A stretch of DNA of 64,000 bases from NCBI RefSeq assembly GCF_031157275.1, contig NZ_JAVIFW010000011.1, forward strand, positions 62,001 through 126,000, written 5' to 3'. The notes under the pieces were generated by a model, which saw nothing but the letters and a program-made list of their open reading frames with translations, was not told the origin of the DNA and did not search any database. Below are positions 8,318 through 16,764 of the stretch, piece by piece. A program made the position numbers and the translations under genes. This DNA is from Streptomyces sp. LHD-70. Its GTDB lineage: Bacteria > Actinomycetota > Actinomycetes > Streptomycetales > Streptomycetaceae. Positions within the stretch are counted from its first letter, which is position 1. Every line of letters begins with the position of its first letter.

Positions 8318-10477
8318 ATGACTCCACTGACCACCAGCGCCTTCGCCCTCCCGGAGAACCTCGCCGCCAAGGCCGACCCGATCCTGATCGCCGCCGACGA
8401 GAAGCACTTCGCGGCCGTCTCGGACGGCCTGGAGCAGTCGGTCGCCGAGCTGTCCGAGCAGCTCGACGCCCAGCTGCGGGCTCCGGGCGGGGTCGGGCGC
8501 GAGGCGATGGAGCGGGACCAGCAGGTGCGGCGCCTGACCGGCCGCCTGCGCACCCTGCGCCGCTTCGGTCTCGACCTGTGCCTCGGCCGCATCGTCACCG
8601 CCGACGACGCGGAGCCCGTGTACATCGGCCGGCTCGGCCTCACCGACCCCTCGGGGCGCCGACTGCTCGTCGACTGGCGCTCCCCCGCCGCCGAGCCGTT
8701 CTTCGCGGCGACACACGCCGGCCCGATGGGCCTGGTCAGCCGCCGCCGGTACCGCTGGTCGGGTGGGCGGATCGGCGACTACTGGGACGAGGTGTTCATC
8801 GCCGAGGGCCTTGAGGGGCATGCGGCGCTCGACGACCAGTCGGCGTTCGTGGCGAGCCTGGGCGGCGAGCGGTCGAGCCGGATGCGGGACGTGCTCGCCA
8901 CCATCCAGTCCGACCAGGACGCCATCATCCGGGCCGGTTCGCGGGGCGCGCTCGTCGTCGACGGCGGGCCCGGCACCGGCAAGACCGTGGTCGCCCTGCA
9001 CCGCACGGCCCACCTGCTCTACTCCGACCCGCGCCTCGGGCACCGCAAGGGCGGCGTCCTGTTCGTCGGTCCGCACCAGTCGTATCTCGCGTACGTGTCG
9101 GACGTGCTGCCCAGCCTCGGCGAGGAGGGGGTGCAGACGTGCACGGTGCGGGATCTCGTCGCGGAGGGCGCGAGCGCGGCGGAGGAGACGGATCCGGAGG
9201 TGGCGCGCCTGAAGTCGTCCGCGGACATGGTGCGGGCGGTCGAGACGGCCGTGCGGTTCTACGAGGAGCCGCCGACTGAGCCGATGACCGTCCCGACGCC
9301 GTGGGCCGAAGTACGGCTCACCGCCGACGACTGGGCGGAGGCGTTCCGCGCGGCCGGGCCGAGCACCCCGCACAACGAGGCGCGGGACGTGGTCTGGGAG
9401 GAGCTGGTGACGATCCTGCTCGAACAGGCCCGTCTCGCCGGGCGCGCCGAGGAGGTGACGGAGGAGCAGTTCGGGCGGGTGCTGCGACAGGACCGGGACC
9501 TGGTGCGGGCCCTGTCCGGGGCGTGGCCGCTGCTCGAACCCACCGATCTGGTGGGCGACTTGTGGTCGGTGCCCGCGTATCTGCGGATGTGCGCGCCCTG
9601 GCTGGAGCGCGAGGACGTACGGAGGCTGCAGCGGGCGGAGCCGCAGGCGTGGACCGTGTCCGACCTGCCGCTGCTCGACGCGGCCCGGCAGCGGCTCGGC
9701 GATCCGGAGGCGTCGCGGCGCAGGCGCCGGCACGAGGCCGCGGTGGCCGCCGAGCGGGAGCGGATGGCGGGGGTCATCGAGAACGTGATCGCGGCCGACG
9801 CGGACGGCGAGGGCGCGGTGACGATGCTGCGCGGCAAGGACCTGCAGGACAGCCTGGTCGACGAGAGCGCGCTGCCGGCCGTCGAACCGGACCTGCTCGC
9901 CGGGCCGTTCGCCCATGTCGTCGTGGACGAGGCGCAGGAGCTGACCGACGCGGAGTGGCAGATGCTGTTGCTGCGCTGCCCGTCGCAGAGCTTCACGATC
10001 GTCGGTGACCGGGCGCAGGCCAGGCGCGGTTTCCCGGAGTCGTGGCAGGAGCGGCTGGAACGGGTCGGCCTCGACCGGATCGAGGTCGCGTCGCTGAGCA
10101 TCAACTACCGCACGCCGGAAGAGGTGATGACGGCGGCGGAGCCGGCGATCCGGGAGGTGCTGCCGGACGCGAACGTGCCGACGTCGATCCGCAGCAGCGG
10201 CATCCCCGTCACGTACGGAGCGGTCGGCGAGCTCGACCCGGTCCTGGACGCCTGGCTGGCGGAGCACGCGGAGGGCGTGGCGTGCGTCATCGGCGACGCG
10301 GCCTTCGAGGCGAGGCCGCGGGTGCGGTCGCTGACGCCGGAGCTGTCGAAGGGCCTGGAGTTCGACCTGGTGGTGCTGGTGGATCCGAAGTCGTTCGGTA
10401 CGGGCGTCGAGGGTGCGGTCGACCGGTATGTGGCGATGACTCGGGCTACTCAGCGGATGGTGATTCTCGGGAGTTAG
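8318..10477 (+). CDS. helR: HelR-type HelD-like helicase, RNA polymerase recycling / rifamycin resistance
   Basis: Superfamily 1 helicase-like protein of about 719 aa. HelD proteins bind RNA polymerase and dislodge it from nucleic acid; HelR displaces rifamycins from the enzyme and gives resistance (established for Streptomyces HelR). Seen here: a long N-terminal arm rich in charged residues (to about 200), Walker A GGPGTGKT near residue 215, DEAQELTDAEWQ (Walker B), NYRTPEEVM, KGLEFDLVVLVDP and the final VAMTRATQRMVIL motif. ATG 8318 follows GGGAG closely; an in-frame ATG at 8291 has no ribosome site. The RAE-like palindrome 50 nt upstream supports HelR over an ordinary HelD. Its 3' end overlaps the convergent gene by 32 bp. 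Confidence 0.88.
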   Translation: MTPLTTSAFALPENLAAKADPILIAADEKHFAAVSDGLEQSVAELSEQLDAQLRAPGGVGREAMERDQQVRRLTGRLRTLRRFGLDLCLGRIVTADDAEPVYIGRLGLTDPSGRRLLVDWRSPAAEPFFAATHAGPMGLVSRRRYRWSGGRIGDYWDEVFIAEGLEGHAALDDQSAFVASLGGERSSRMRDVLATIQSDQDAIIRAGSRGALVVDGGPGTGKTVVALHRTAHLLYSDPRLGHRKGGVLFVGPHQSYLAYVSDVLPSLGEEGVQTCTVRDLVAEGASAAEETDPEVARLKSSADMVRAVETAVRFYEEPPTEPMTVPTPWAEVRLTADDWAEAFRAAGPSTPHNEARDVVWEELVTILLEQARLAGRAEEVTEEQFGRVLRQDRDLVRALSGAWPLLEPTDLVGDLWSVPAYLRMCAPWLEREDVRRLQRAEPQAWTVSDLPLLDAARQRLGDPEASRRRRRHEAAVAAERERMAGVIENVIAADADGEGAVTMLRGKDLQDSLVDESALPAVEPDLLAGPFAHVVVDEAQELTDAEWQMLLLRCPSQSFTIVGDRAQARRGFPESWQERLERVGLDRIEVASLSINYRTPEEVMTAAEPAIREVLPDANVPTSIRSSGIPVTYGAVGELDPVLDAWLAEHAEGVACVIGDAAFEARPRVRSLTPELSKGLEFDLVVLVDPKSFGTGVEGAVDRYVAMTRATQRMVILGS

Positions 10478-11075
10478 GGACGGCCAGGGCTCTGGCGAGC
10501 GCTTCGGTCAATTCCCCTGCCGCGTCGGGGAGTTGCGTGGCGCACCAGGCGGAGGCCAGGCCGTGGAACGCTTGCAGGTCGTGTTCCGCGGCCGCGAGGA
10601 GGCGCCGCAGGTCCGTCACCGGGAGGTCGATACGCGGGCTGTCCGCGGCCTCGGCGTCGACGGTCAGCCGGACGGTGTCGCCGAGCCGTTCGGCCAGCGG
10701 GGACGGGTCGTGACCGAAGCCCGCGCTGCCGCCGTCGACCACGAGCTGCCAGTCGCCGCGCTCGTCCATGCCGTTGCAGCATCCCGGCACGAGGGTCACG
10801 CCGGTCGCGGTGTCCGTGACGCGCAGCCCGCCGGCGGCGAAGAGCGGGTCCAGGGTGAGCAGTCCGTGCAGGAAGCCGCGGACGGGGTCGGTGGGGCGCG
10901 GCGGTTCGTCGGCGGCGGGCTCGATGTCGTTGCAGGCGGCGACGGCCATGACGGCGGTCCCGACCTCGGCGGGGGTGAGCGCTCCGCCGAGCGGCAGGAA
11001 TCCGTACGGCGGCACTTCGGCCACGGGCCACAGGTCGAAGCCGGTGGGGCCGCGGATCTCCAGGACGGGCTGCAT
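10446..11075 (-). CDS. Hypothetical protein, 209 aa
   Basis: Soluble protein with good codon bias (MQPVLEIRGPTGFDLWPVAE ... CCNGMDERGDWQLVVDGG). It carries a CCNGMDERGDW motif around residue 100 and ends in a helical segment. I cannot assign a family; it resembles Streptomyces hypotheticals found singly. The start is uncertain: ATG 11075 is preceded by in-frame GTGs, with only a weak GGGGTGA nearby. It converges on and overlaps the helR end by 32 bp. Confidence 0.65.
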   Translation of the reverse strand: MQPVLEIRGPTGFDLWPVAEVPPYGFLPLGGALTPAEVGTAVMAVAACNDIEPAADEPPRPTDPVRGFLHGLLTLDPLFAAGGLRVTDTATGVTLVPGCCNGMDERGDWQLVVDGGSAGFGHDPSPLAERLGDTVRLTVDAEAADSPRIDLPVTDLRRLLAAAEHDLQAFHGLASAWCATQLPDAAGELTEALARALAVPNSRESPSAE

Positions 11076-11243
11076 CACGATCACCCCGGCATGATGCGGC
11101 ACGCGCTCGCGACGGCGCACCCGCATTCCCCTGCGGGACCCTGAGGGGGCTTTCCCCCGCAGAGGTCGGTGGCGGTTCTTCGAGGCGTCCGCCGCGGGGC
11201 GTTAGGCTCGTGCCCGCTCACCGGCAACGAGGGGGGACGGACC

Positions 11244-11786
11244 TTGAACGGCACGGTCACGGCGGTCAGCAGCAATGGGGTCCACTCGTTCACGAAGCCC
11301 GACCGGGACAGCATCACGTTGCTCGCCGGGCTCGGCGTGGAGGGTGACGTCCATGCCGGGGTGACGGTGAAGCACCGATCGCGGGTCGCCCAGGACCCGA
11401 CCCAGCCGAATCTGCGTCAAGTGCACCTGATGCATGAGGAGTTGTTCGCCGAGGTCGGCGCGGAGGGGTTCGAGGTGAGGCCCGGTGCTCTCGGGGAGAA
11501 CATCACCACGCGCGGCCTCGACCTGCTCGCCCTGCCGGTCGGCACGCTGCTGCGGATCGGCGGCGCGGCGGTCGTGGAGGTGACCGGGCTGCGCAATCCG
11601 TGTGTGCAGATCGACGCCTTCCAGCAGGGTTTGCTGAAGCAGGTCGTCGGGCGCGACGAGGCCGGGAACCTGGTCCGCAAGGCCGGGATCATGAGCGTCG
11701 TACGTACGGGCGGCACGGTGCGCCCCGGCGACCCGGTCACGGTGGAACTCCCCGCTCAGCCGCACCGGCCGCTCGACCGGGTCTGA
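11244..11786 (+). CDS. MOSC-domain protein
   Basis: About 180-aa protein with the beta-strand-rich MOSC domain found in molybdenum cofactor sulfurases and YiiM-like proteins. Visible features are VEGDVHAGVTVKHRSR, the metal/sulfur-binding block RPGALGENITTRGLDLLALPVGTLLRIGG, and the conserved Cys in VTGLRNPCVQIDAFQQG. These suggest sulfur transfer or molybdopterin-type detoxification. The best start is TTG 11244, with GAGGGGGGA just upstream; no ATG fits as well. It stands alone between convergent and divergent genes. Confidence 0.85.
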   Translation: MNGTVTAVSSNGVHSFTKPDRDSITLLAGLGVEGDVHAGVTVKHRSRVAQDPTQPNLRQVHLMHEELFAEVGAEGFEVRPGALGENITTRGLDLLALPVGTLLRIGGAAVVEVTGLRNPCVQIDAFQQGLLKQVVGRDEAGNLVRKAGIMSVVRTGGTVRPGDPVTVELPAQPHRPLDRV

Positions 11787-11822
11787 CGCACCGCGCGGCG
11801 GGAGCGAGTCCCCCTTCCCCCC

Positions 11823-12863
11823 TCAGCCGTGGGGCAGGATCACCGCGCGGCCGTCGACCTTCCCGTGGTGCAGCCGCTCGTACGCTTGAGGCGCTTCGTC
11901 CAGGCTGTACTTCTCCACGTGCACCTCGACCGCTCCCGCACGGGCCAGGTCGAGCACCTCGATCAGCTCGGCGCGGGTGCCCCAGTAGGGCGAGCAGACC
12001 TTGGCCTCGTACGGCACCACGCCGAAGCCGACCGGGAGGGCGCCGCCGCCCAGGCCGACCAGGGTCACGTCACCCTCGACGGCCACCATCGCGCCCGCGG
12101 ATGCGACCGTCGGCGGGGCGCCCACGAAGTCCAGGACGACCTCCGCTCCCCTGCCCTCGGTCAGCTCGCGCACCACGGTGGCGGCGGCCGCGTCGGACAG
12201 GACCGCCTCGTGTGCGCCGACCTCGCGGGCGAGGGCGAGCTTCTCCTCGGTGACGTCCAGGGCGACGACCCGCGCCGCGGTCATGGCGCGCAGCAGCTGG
12301 ACGGCGACATGGCCGAGCCCGCCCGTGCCGATGACGACGGCCGTACTGCCCGGCAGCAGCTTGGGCAGCGACAGCTTGATCGCGTGGTACGGGGTGAGCC
12401 CCGCGTCGGTCAGGGGCACGGCCTGCACCGGGTCGAGGTCGCCCAGCGGGACGAGATGCCGCGGGCTGTCGACGATCATGTGCTCGGCGATGGCGCCGGG
12501 GGCGCCGAGCCCGGGCGGTCTGATGCCGAGCTCGGCGGCCCGCAGGCAGTAGTTCTCCTTGCCCTGGGCGCACATGTGGCAGCTGCCGCAGCCCCAGGGG
12601 CCGTAGACCGCGACCGCGTCGCCGACCTGGAAGCCGGTGGCACCCGCGCCGAGTGCCTCGACCGTGCCGACGCCCTCGTGGCCGAGGGTCAGGGGCAGTG
12701 GGAAGGGCAGTTGCCCGGCGGACCAGCTCATCACGGCGATGTCGGAGTGGCAGACACCGGCCGCGGTGACCTTCAGCAGAACCTCGCCGGGCCCCGGCTC
12801 CGGATCGGCGACGGTGACGACCTCGGGGGCGGCGCCCACGGCGCGGTACTGCAGTGCCTTCAT
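11823..12863 (-). CDS. Zinc-dependent alcohol dehydrogenase (NAD(P)+)
   Basis: Medium-chain dehydrogenase of 346 aa. The catalytic zinc site is visible as GVCHSD and GHEGVG. The structural zinc site is CGSCHMCAQGKENYC, and the cofactor fold is AVVIGTGGLGHVAVQLL. This pattern matches bacterial AdhA-like enzymes that oxidise primary alcohols or reduce aldehydes. ATG 12863 has GGAAGGA 7 nt upstream. No pathway partner lies adjacent, so the physiological substrate is open. Confidence 0.92.
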   Translation of the reverse strand: MKALQYRAVGAAPEVVTVADPEPGPGEVLLKVTAAGVCHSDIAVMSWSAGQLPFPLPLTLGHEGVGTVEALGAGATGFQVGDAVAVYGPWGCGSCHMCAQGKENYCLRAAELGIRPPGLGAPGAIAEHMIVDSPRHLVPLGDLDPVQAVPLTDAGLTPYHAIKLSLPKLLPGSTAVVIGTGGLGHVAVQLLRAMTAARVVALDVTEEKLALAREVGAHEAVLSDAAAATVVRELTEGRGAEVVLDFVGAPPTVASAGAMVAVEGDVTLVGLGGGALPVGFGVVPYEAKVCSPYWGTRAELIEVLDLARAGAVEVHVEKYSLDEAPQAYERLHHGKVDGRAVILPHG

Positions 12864-13028
12864 GACGCGTTCCTTCCGGCGGCCGGTTCCTAGGAGGGGG
12901 CGGGCAGAGGGGAGGGGCCGGGGCGGGCAGAGGGGACGGGCCAGGGCGGCGGGTTGCGCGCACCGGCCCTGTTCATGATGTTGCACCGCGACACCTGCCG
13001 CATGGCGAGGCGATGACCGCTCCTCGGC

Positions 13029-13319
13029 TCAGGGGGTGTCGGGGGTGTCCCCGGACCAGTCCCAGTGGGCGGGGTCGCCGGGGCGCGGGTCGTAGAGCGC
13101 CCGGCCGGCGGCGCCGAACCGTCCGAGTTCCGTTTCGAGCGCGACGCCGGTCGTGGCCTCCTGGGGCGTCAGGCCCGTGACGTCCAGAAGCAGGCCGTCG
13201 AGCGGGCCGCCGACCAACTGGGCGTAGGTCCGGCCGGGTTGGGGGCCTCTGCGCGGGTCGTCGTGGTCCTGGCCGTAGATGCGGCCGCGGAGCAGCTCCT
13301 CTTCCTTGTCCATGTCCAT
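13029..13319 (-). CDS. Hypothetical acidic protein, 96 aa
   Basis: Small protein starting MDMDKEEELLRGRIYGQD and ending DWSGDTPDTP. The middle contains YAQLVGGPLDGLLLDVTGL, a pattern seen in short actinomycete hypotheticals. No family is assigned. An alternative in-frame start lies two codons downstream. It is followed on the same strand, with the usual spacing of independent genes, by the alcohol dehydrogenase. Confidence 0.65.
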   Translation of the reverse strand: MDMDKEEELLRGRIYGQDHDDPRRGPQPGRTYAQLVGGPLDGLLLDVTGLTPQEATTGVALETELGRFGAAGRALYDPRPGDPAHWDWSGDTPDTP

Positions 13320-13371
13320 GCGTCCCAGCCTTGCAGCCACCACTGACAACGCGGCCCGTTCCGGCGGCTGG

Positions 13372-14028
13372 TTACCGTACGCGGTCGTAGACCATGGCCA
13401 ACTCGCCCAGCTCACCGGTCTCCTGGTGCGCGAGCTTCCACTGCGTGGCGGGCAGGCCGTCGTCGAACAGGCGCTGCCCGCCTCCGGCGATCTCCGGGAA
13501 GATCATGAGGTAGAGCCGGTCGATCAGGTCTGCCTCGAGGAGCGGCTTGATCAGGCTCGGGCAGCTGTTGACGAGGATGTCGCCCTCGCCGCTCGCCTTG
13601 AGCTCGGCGACGACGTCGGCGGCCGGGGCGTTCACCACGCGGGCGCGCTCCCAGGGTGCTTCGCTCAGGGTGGTCGAGAAGACCACCTTCTCCGTGTCGA
13701 CCAGCCACTTCGCGTAGCCGCGATCCCGCGGGTCGGCGTGCTCGTCGGCGGCGACCGCGGGCCAGTACCCGAGGAAGCCCTCGGCGTTGACGCGGCCGAG
13801 CAGTGCCGTCGTCGCGCCCTCCCAGATGCGGGTGAGCTGGCCCCGGGCGACTTCGCTGGTCACGTACGGGGCGAACATGCTGAAGTCGCCGGGCCCGGCG
13901 GGTCCGTGGTAGCGCCCGTCGAGGGAGAGGCTGAGGTTGGCGGTCACGCGGCGGCCGGTGCGCTCGGTCGTTTGCTCGGTCATTTCGTGCTCGGTCATTT
14001 CGTGCTCAGTCATCTCGTGCTCGGTCAT
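13372..14028 (-). CDS. Dihydrofolate reductase-family (RibD C-terminal) protein
   Basis: Protein of 218 aa in the RibD C-terminal/DHFR-like fold (ANLSLSLDGRYHGPAGPGD, then LLGRVNAEGF, then ILVNSCPSLIKPLLEADLIDRLYLMIFPEIAGGGQRLF). Members are NADPH-dependent reductases of unknown substrate, often next to ArsR/AHSA1 genes. ATG 14028 has GAGGAG 6 nt upstream. The N-terminus is an MTEHE pentapeptide repeated three times by a 15-bp tandem repeat, so several in-frame ATGs exist. It lies 74 nt downstream of the ArsR-SRPBCC gene, probably in one operon. Confidence 0.88.
   Translation of the reverse strand: MTEHEMTEHEMTEHEMTEQTTERTGRRVTANLSLSLDGRYHGPAGPGDFSMFAPYVTSEVARGQLTRIWEGATTALLGRVNAEGFLGYWPAVAADEHADPRDRGYAKWLVDTEKVVFSTTLSEAPWERARVVNAPAADVVAELKASGEGDILVNSCPSLIKPLLEADLIDRLYLMIFPEIAGGGQRLFDDGLPATQWKLAHQETGELGELAMVYDRVR
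13981..14025. repeat. 15-bp tandem repeat x3 at the 5' end of the DHFR-like gene
   Basis: Three near-identical 15-bp units (13981-13995, 13996-14010, 14011-14025), each coding MTEHE in frame on the minus strand. Each unit carries a possible ATG start, so copy number may tune the N-terminus or initiation. Confidence 0.8.
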
Positions 14029-14102
14029 CCCGTGCTCCTCGTGTCGGTGCTGCGTGCGAGCGTGATCAGGGTCAGGGTCAGGATCAGGGGCCGGTCGTGT
14101 CG

Positions 14103-14930
14103 TCAGTGCTCTGCGCCCTCGGCGGACAGAGCGGCTCCGAGCTTGTCGAGGCTCTGGCCGAAGCCGAGTTCGATGCCGGCGACGAAGTCCGCGGAGTCGA
14201 CCGCGCTGTCGGTGATGCGGTAGCGGACGTCCAGGTCGGTGCCGGTGGCCGTGCGCCTGAGGGCGAAGTCGACGTGGGCGGTGAACGCGGTGCCGCCGTC
14301 GGGCAGGCGCGGGGAGAGCCGGTAGGTGAGGCCCTCGCCGGGGCGGGCCTCTTCGACGACGCCTTCTCCGCGTCCGGCGACCGCATCGGTGCCCGCCGCG
14401 TCCTCGACGTCGCGGTACTCCAGGACGATCCGCCCGCCTTGCCGCGCCTCGAAGACCAGCTCGGACACCTTCAGGTCGTCCGGGGTCCACCAGCGGCGGA
14501 GCAGGGCGGGCTCGGTCAGATGGCGCCAGACCTGCTCGGGGCCCCCTGCCAGCGGGCGGTGGAAGTCGAAGGTCCGGCCGTCCGCCCAGCCCTGCCGGTC
14601 GGCCGCGCCGCGTTCCGCGTCGACGCTGCGCCCGTGGCGCTCGTACGTTTCGTACGCGCCTCCGTCCTGGTCCACGGTGTCCGCGAGGCGGGTCAGTGCG
14701 GTGACCAACTCCCGGAGCGGGGCGGAGCGGAGGGTGTAGATGCGGCGCTGGCCGGTGCGCTCCGCCGTGACGAGGCCGGCCCGCTCCAGGGTCTGGAGGT
14801 GCTTGGTCGTCTGGGGTTGCCGTGCCTCGGCGAGCTGGGCGAGGACCCCGACGGAGCGGGGCCGCTCGGCCAGCAGGCTCACGAGCCGCCAGCGGACGGG
14901 GTCGGCCAGGGCGGAGAGGAGTGCGTCCAT
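14103..14930 (-). CDS. ArsR regulator fused to an SRPBCC (AHSA1-like) domain
   Basis: Two-domain protein of 275 aa. Residues 1-90 form an ArsR winged helix (LADPVRWRLVSLLAERPRSV, EARQPQTTKHLQTLERAGLV, TGQRRIYTL). After a linker with DQDGGAYETYERHGRS, residues 115-270 form an AHSA1/CalC-type SRPBCC barrel (GGPEQVWRHLTEPALLRRWWTPDDLKV). The barrel may bind a small hydrophobic ligand and so act as the sensor (inference). Upstream lies a perfect 11-bp inverted repeat overlapping a TTGACA promoter element, suited to autoregulation. Confidence 0.9.
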   Translation of the reverse strand: MDALLSALADPVRWRLVSLLAERPRSVGVLAQLAEARQPQTTKHLQTLERAGLVTAERTGQRRIYTLRSAPLRELVTALTRLADTVDQDGGAYETYERHGRSVDAERGAADRQGWADGRTFDFHRPLAGGPEQVWRHLTEPALLRRWWTPDDLKVSELVFEARQGGRIVLEYRDVEDAAGTDAVAGRGEGVVEEARPGEGLTYRLSPRLPDGGTAFTAHVDFALRRTATGTDLDVRYRITDSAVDSADFVAGIELGFGQSLDKLGAALSAEGAEH

Positions 14931-14935
14931 GACTA

Positions 14936-14978
14936 TGAGTATTCTCGCACACGAATATTCCTGTCAAGGAATATTCGT
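14936..14978 (-). promoter_or_regulatory. Promoter and 28-bp operator of the ArsR-SRPBCC operon
   Basis: ACGAATATTCC (14951-14961) and GGAATATTCGT (14968-14978) form a perfect 11-bp inverted repeat with a 6-nt centre. On the minus strand the centre supplies TTGACA, and 17 nt downstream lies GAATAC, giving a consensus-like promoter close to the ATG at 14930. Bound ArsR would cover the -35 box. Confidence 0.75.
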
Positions 14979-15192
14979 GCTCACAAAATATTCGAGATTC
15001 CTCGACAGCGCTCCGCACCGGCACAGCCAAGCCCGCACCCCGGCCGCCGCCGCCCCGCCGGGCTCCTCATCCGTTCACCCCGCCTGTACGCGCTCTCCAC
15101 ACTTTTTGACCTCGGCGGAGCCCGGTAAATAGGTTCGGCCTCCTGGCGCCGGGCCCCTGGTGCCGCAGCCATCGATCGAACGGAGCCCTTCC

Positions 15193-16200
15193 GTGTCATC
15201 CGTCGACGCGACCGCGTCGTACCTCCTGAGCAGCCAAGACAACCCGGCCCTCGCCGCCCCGGCATGGCTGCAGGACAACCTCGGCACCCTGGTGGGTGTT
15301 CCGCTGCGCATCCTCCTGATCGTGCTGGGGGCGATGCTGGTACGTGTGCTCGCCAAGCGGGCCATCACTCGCGTCGTCGAGCGCGTGCTCCAGAACGGGG
15401 GCGACGAGCCCCGCCGGTCCACGCGCGGCCCCGCCGTGCTGCAGCGGGACACGAGCCGCGCGGACGAGCGCCGCGAGCAGCGGGCCCGCACGATCGGCTC
15501 GGTGCTCAGCAGCATCGTGACCATCGTGATCGCCGTGATGGGCCTGGCCATGGTCCTGGACCAGATCGGCATCGCGCTCGGCCCGCTCCTCGCCAGCGCG
15601 GGCGTGGTCGGTCTGGCGATCGGCTTCGGTGCGCAGAGCCTCGTCGCGGACTACCTCGCGGGCATGCTGATCATGGTCGAGGACCAGTACGGCGTGGGCG
15701 ACTCGGTCGACCTGGGCGAGGCCGTCGGCGAGGTCGAGCACGTCGGGCTTCGCCTCACGCAGGTCCGCGACCTCAACGGCGGTCTGTGGCACATCCGCAA
15801 CGGCGAGATCATGCGCGTCCGCAACGACAGCCAGGAGTGGGCCCGCGCGGTCCTCGACGTGTCCGTGGCCTACGACTCCAACCTGGAGACGGTCTTCGAC
15901 GTCCTGGAGGAGACCGGGCTCGCCCTGCGGAAGAACCCGGACTTCAAGGACGTCCTGCTCGAGGACCCGTCGGTCTGGGGTGTGCAGTCGCTCAGCCCCG
16001 ACGGCGTCGTCGTCCGCCTCGTCGTGAAGACCGCCCCGCTCAAGCAGTGGGCCATCACGCGCGAGCTGCGCCGCCGCGTCAAGGACGCCCTGGACGACGC
16101 CGGCATCGAGATGCCCTTCCCGCAGCGCACGGTCTGGGTACGCGGCGGCGAGAACGCCGACGCCGAGGGCGACCGCCCCTCCATCCCCGCCGGCCGCTGA
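15193..16200 (+). CDS. MscS-family mechanosensitive channel
   Basis: Small-conductance mechanosensitive channel of about 335 aa that releases solutes under hypo-osmotic stress. Three membrane segments are visible: VGVPLRILLIVLGAMLVRVL, IGSVLSSIVTIVIAVMGLAMVL, then the pore helix ALGPLLASAGVVGLAIGFGAQSLVADYLAGML. The cytoplasmic beta domain follows (VEDQYGVGDSVDLGEAVGEVEHVGLRLT). GTG 15193 has CGGAG 7 nt upstream; another in-frame GTG at 15160 would add 11 residues. A strong stem-loop follows the stop. Confidence 0.9.
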   Translation: MSSVDATASYLLSSQDNPALAAPAWLQDNLGTLVGVPLRILLIVLGAMLVRVLAKRAITRVVERVLQNGGDEPRRSTRGPAVLQRDTSRADERREQRARTIGSVLSSIVTIVIAVMGLAMVLDQIGIALGPLLASAGVVGLAIGFGAQSLVADYLAGMLIMVEDQYGVGDSVDLGEAVGEVEHVGLRLTQVRDLNGGLWHIRNGEIMRVRNDSQEWARAVLDVSVAYDSNLETVFDVLEETGLALRKNPDFKDVLLEDPSVWGVQSLSPDGVVVRLVVKTAPLKQWAITRELRRRVKDALDDAGIEMPFPQRTVWVRGGENADAEGDRPSIPAGR

Positions 16201-16222
16201 CCCCGCATTCCCTCCTCCCCGG

Positions 16223-16256
16223 TTCCCCCGCCCGCGCACGTCGCCGGGCGGGGGAA
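16223..16256 (+). terminator. Stem-loop terminator of the mscS-like gene
   Basis: TTCCCCCGCCCG (16223-16234) pairs perfectly with CGGGCGGGGGAA (16245-16256) around a 10-nt loop, 23 nt after the stop codon. Confidence 0.8.
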
Positions 16257-16286
16257 TCTGCTTCGGGGGCCGGGTTGTTGGGGGGG

Positions 16287-16625
16287 GTGTTCGGGGGCCG
16301 GGAGTTGACCGAGGGCAACGTCCTCTTCCTGCACCGGAGTTGGACGGGACGCGGCATCTACGAGGCGACCTTCGCGCCCGCGCCCGACGGCGGCCGGCGG
16401 ATCGTCGCCGCCGTGGTCGAGGGCGACCGGGCACACTACAAGCCGACGAGTGACGCCTACGACCGCCTGATGCTGGAACTCGTCGTCAGCGCAGTCATCC
16501 TGGGCGAACCCGCCGCTGAACTCCGAGCGCAGTTGCGCGAGTCGACCCTCGCGAAGTCCCCTCGCCCGGACGGCGACCGCGCGGCGGCCGCCCAGGAGCA
16601 CAGCGCGCTGGGGCAGCAGCCCTGA
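16287..16625 (+). CDS. Short hypothetical protein, probably N-terminally truncated
   Basis: Frame of 112 aa from GTG 16287 reading LTEGNVLFLHRSWTGRGIYEATFAP ... ALLELVVSAVILGEP-like sequence. The block VLFLHRSWTG, followed by a conserved C-terminal helix, recalls longer Streptomyces hypotheticals in which further N-terminal sequence precedes it. Here the terminator and a G-run lie directly upstream, so the original 5' part seems lost. Whether it is still expressed is unclear. Confidence 0.5.
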   Translation: MFGGRELTEGNVLFLHRSWTGRGIYEATFAPAPDGGRRIVAAVVEGDRAHYKPTSDAYDRLMLELVVSAVILGEPAAELRAQLRESTLAKSPRPDGDRAAAAQEHSALGQQP

Positions 16626-16764
16626 GGCAGGCAAGGACCCGGCTCAGGCAGGACTCGTTCGCGTCGGCGCCGAGAATCAGCGGCCCCGCGCGGATCGCGT
16701 ACGGCGGGTTCGGTAGCGTTCCTGCGTTCGGTGTGGGTGTACGGGGGCGAGGTACGGCAGGTCC

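Noticed and set aside
8231..10267. 678-codon open frame antisense to helR
   Set aside because: Composition is Arg/Gly/Pro/His-rich with no family similarity; it is a high-GC shadow of a clear helicase gene. The same applies to the long antisense frames over fprA (6682-8643) and the kinase (16495-18246).
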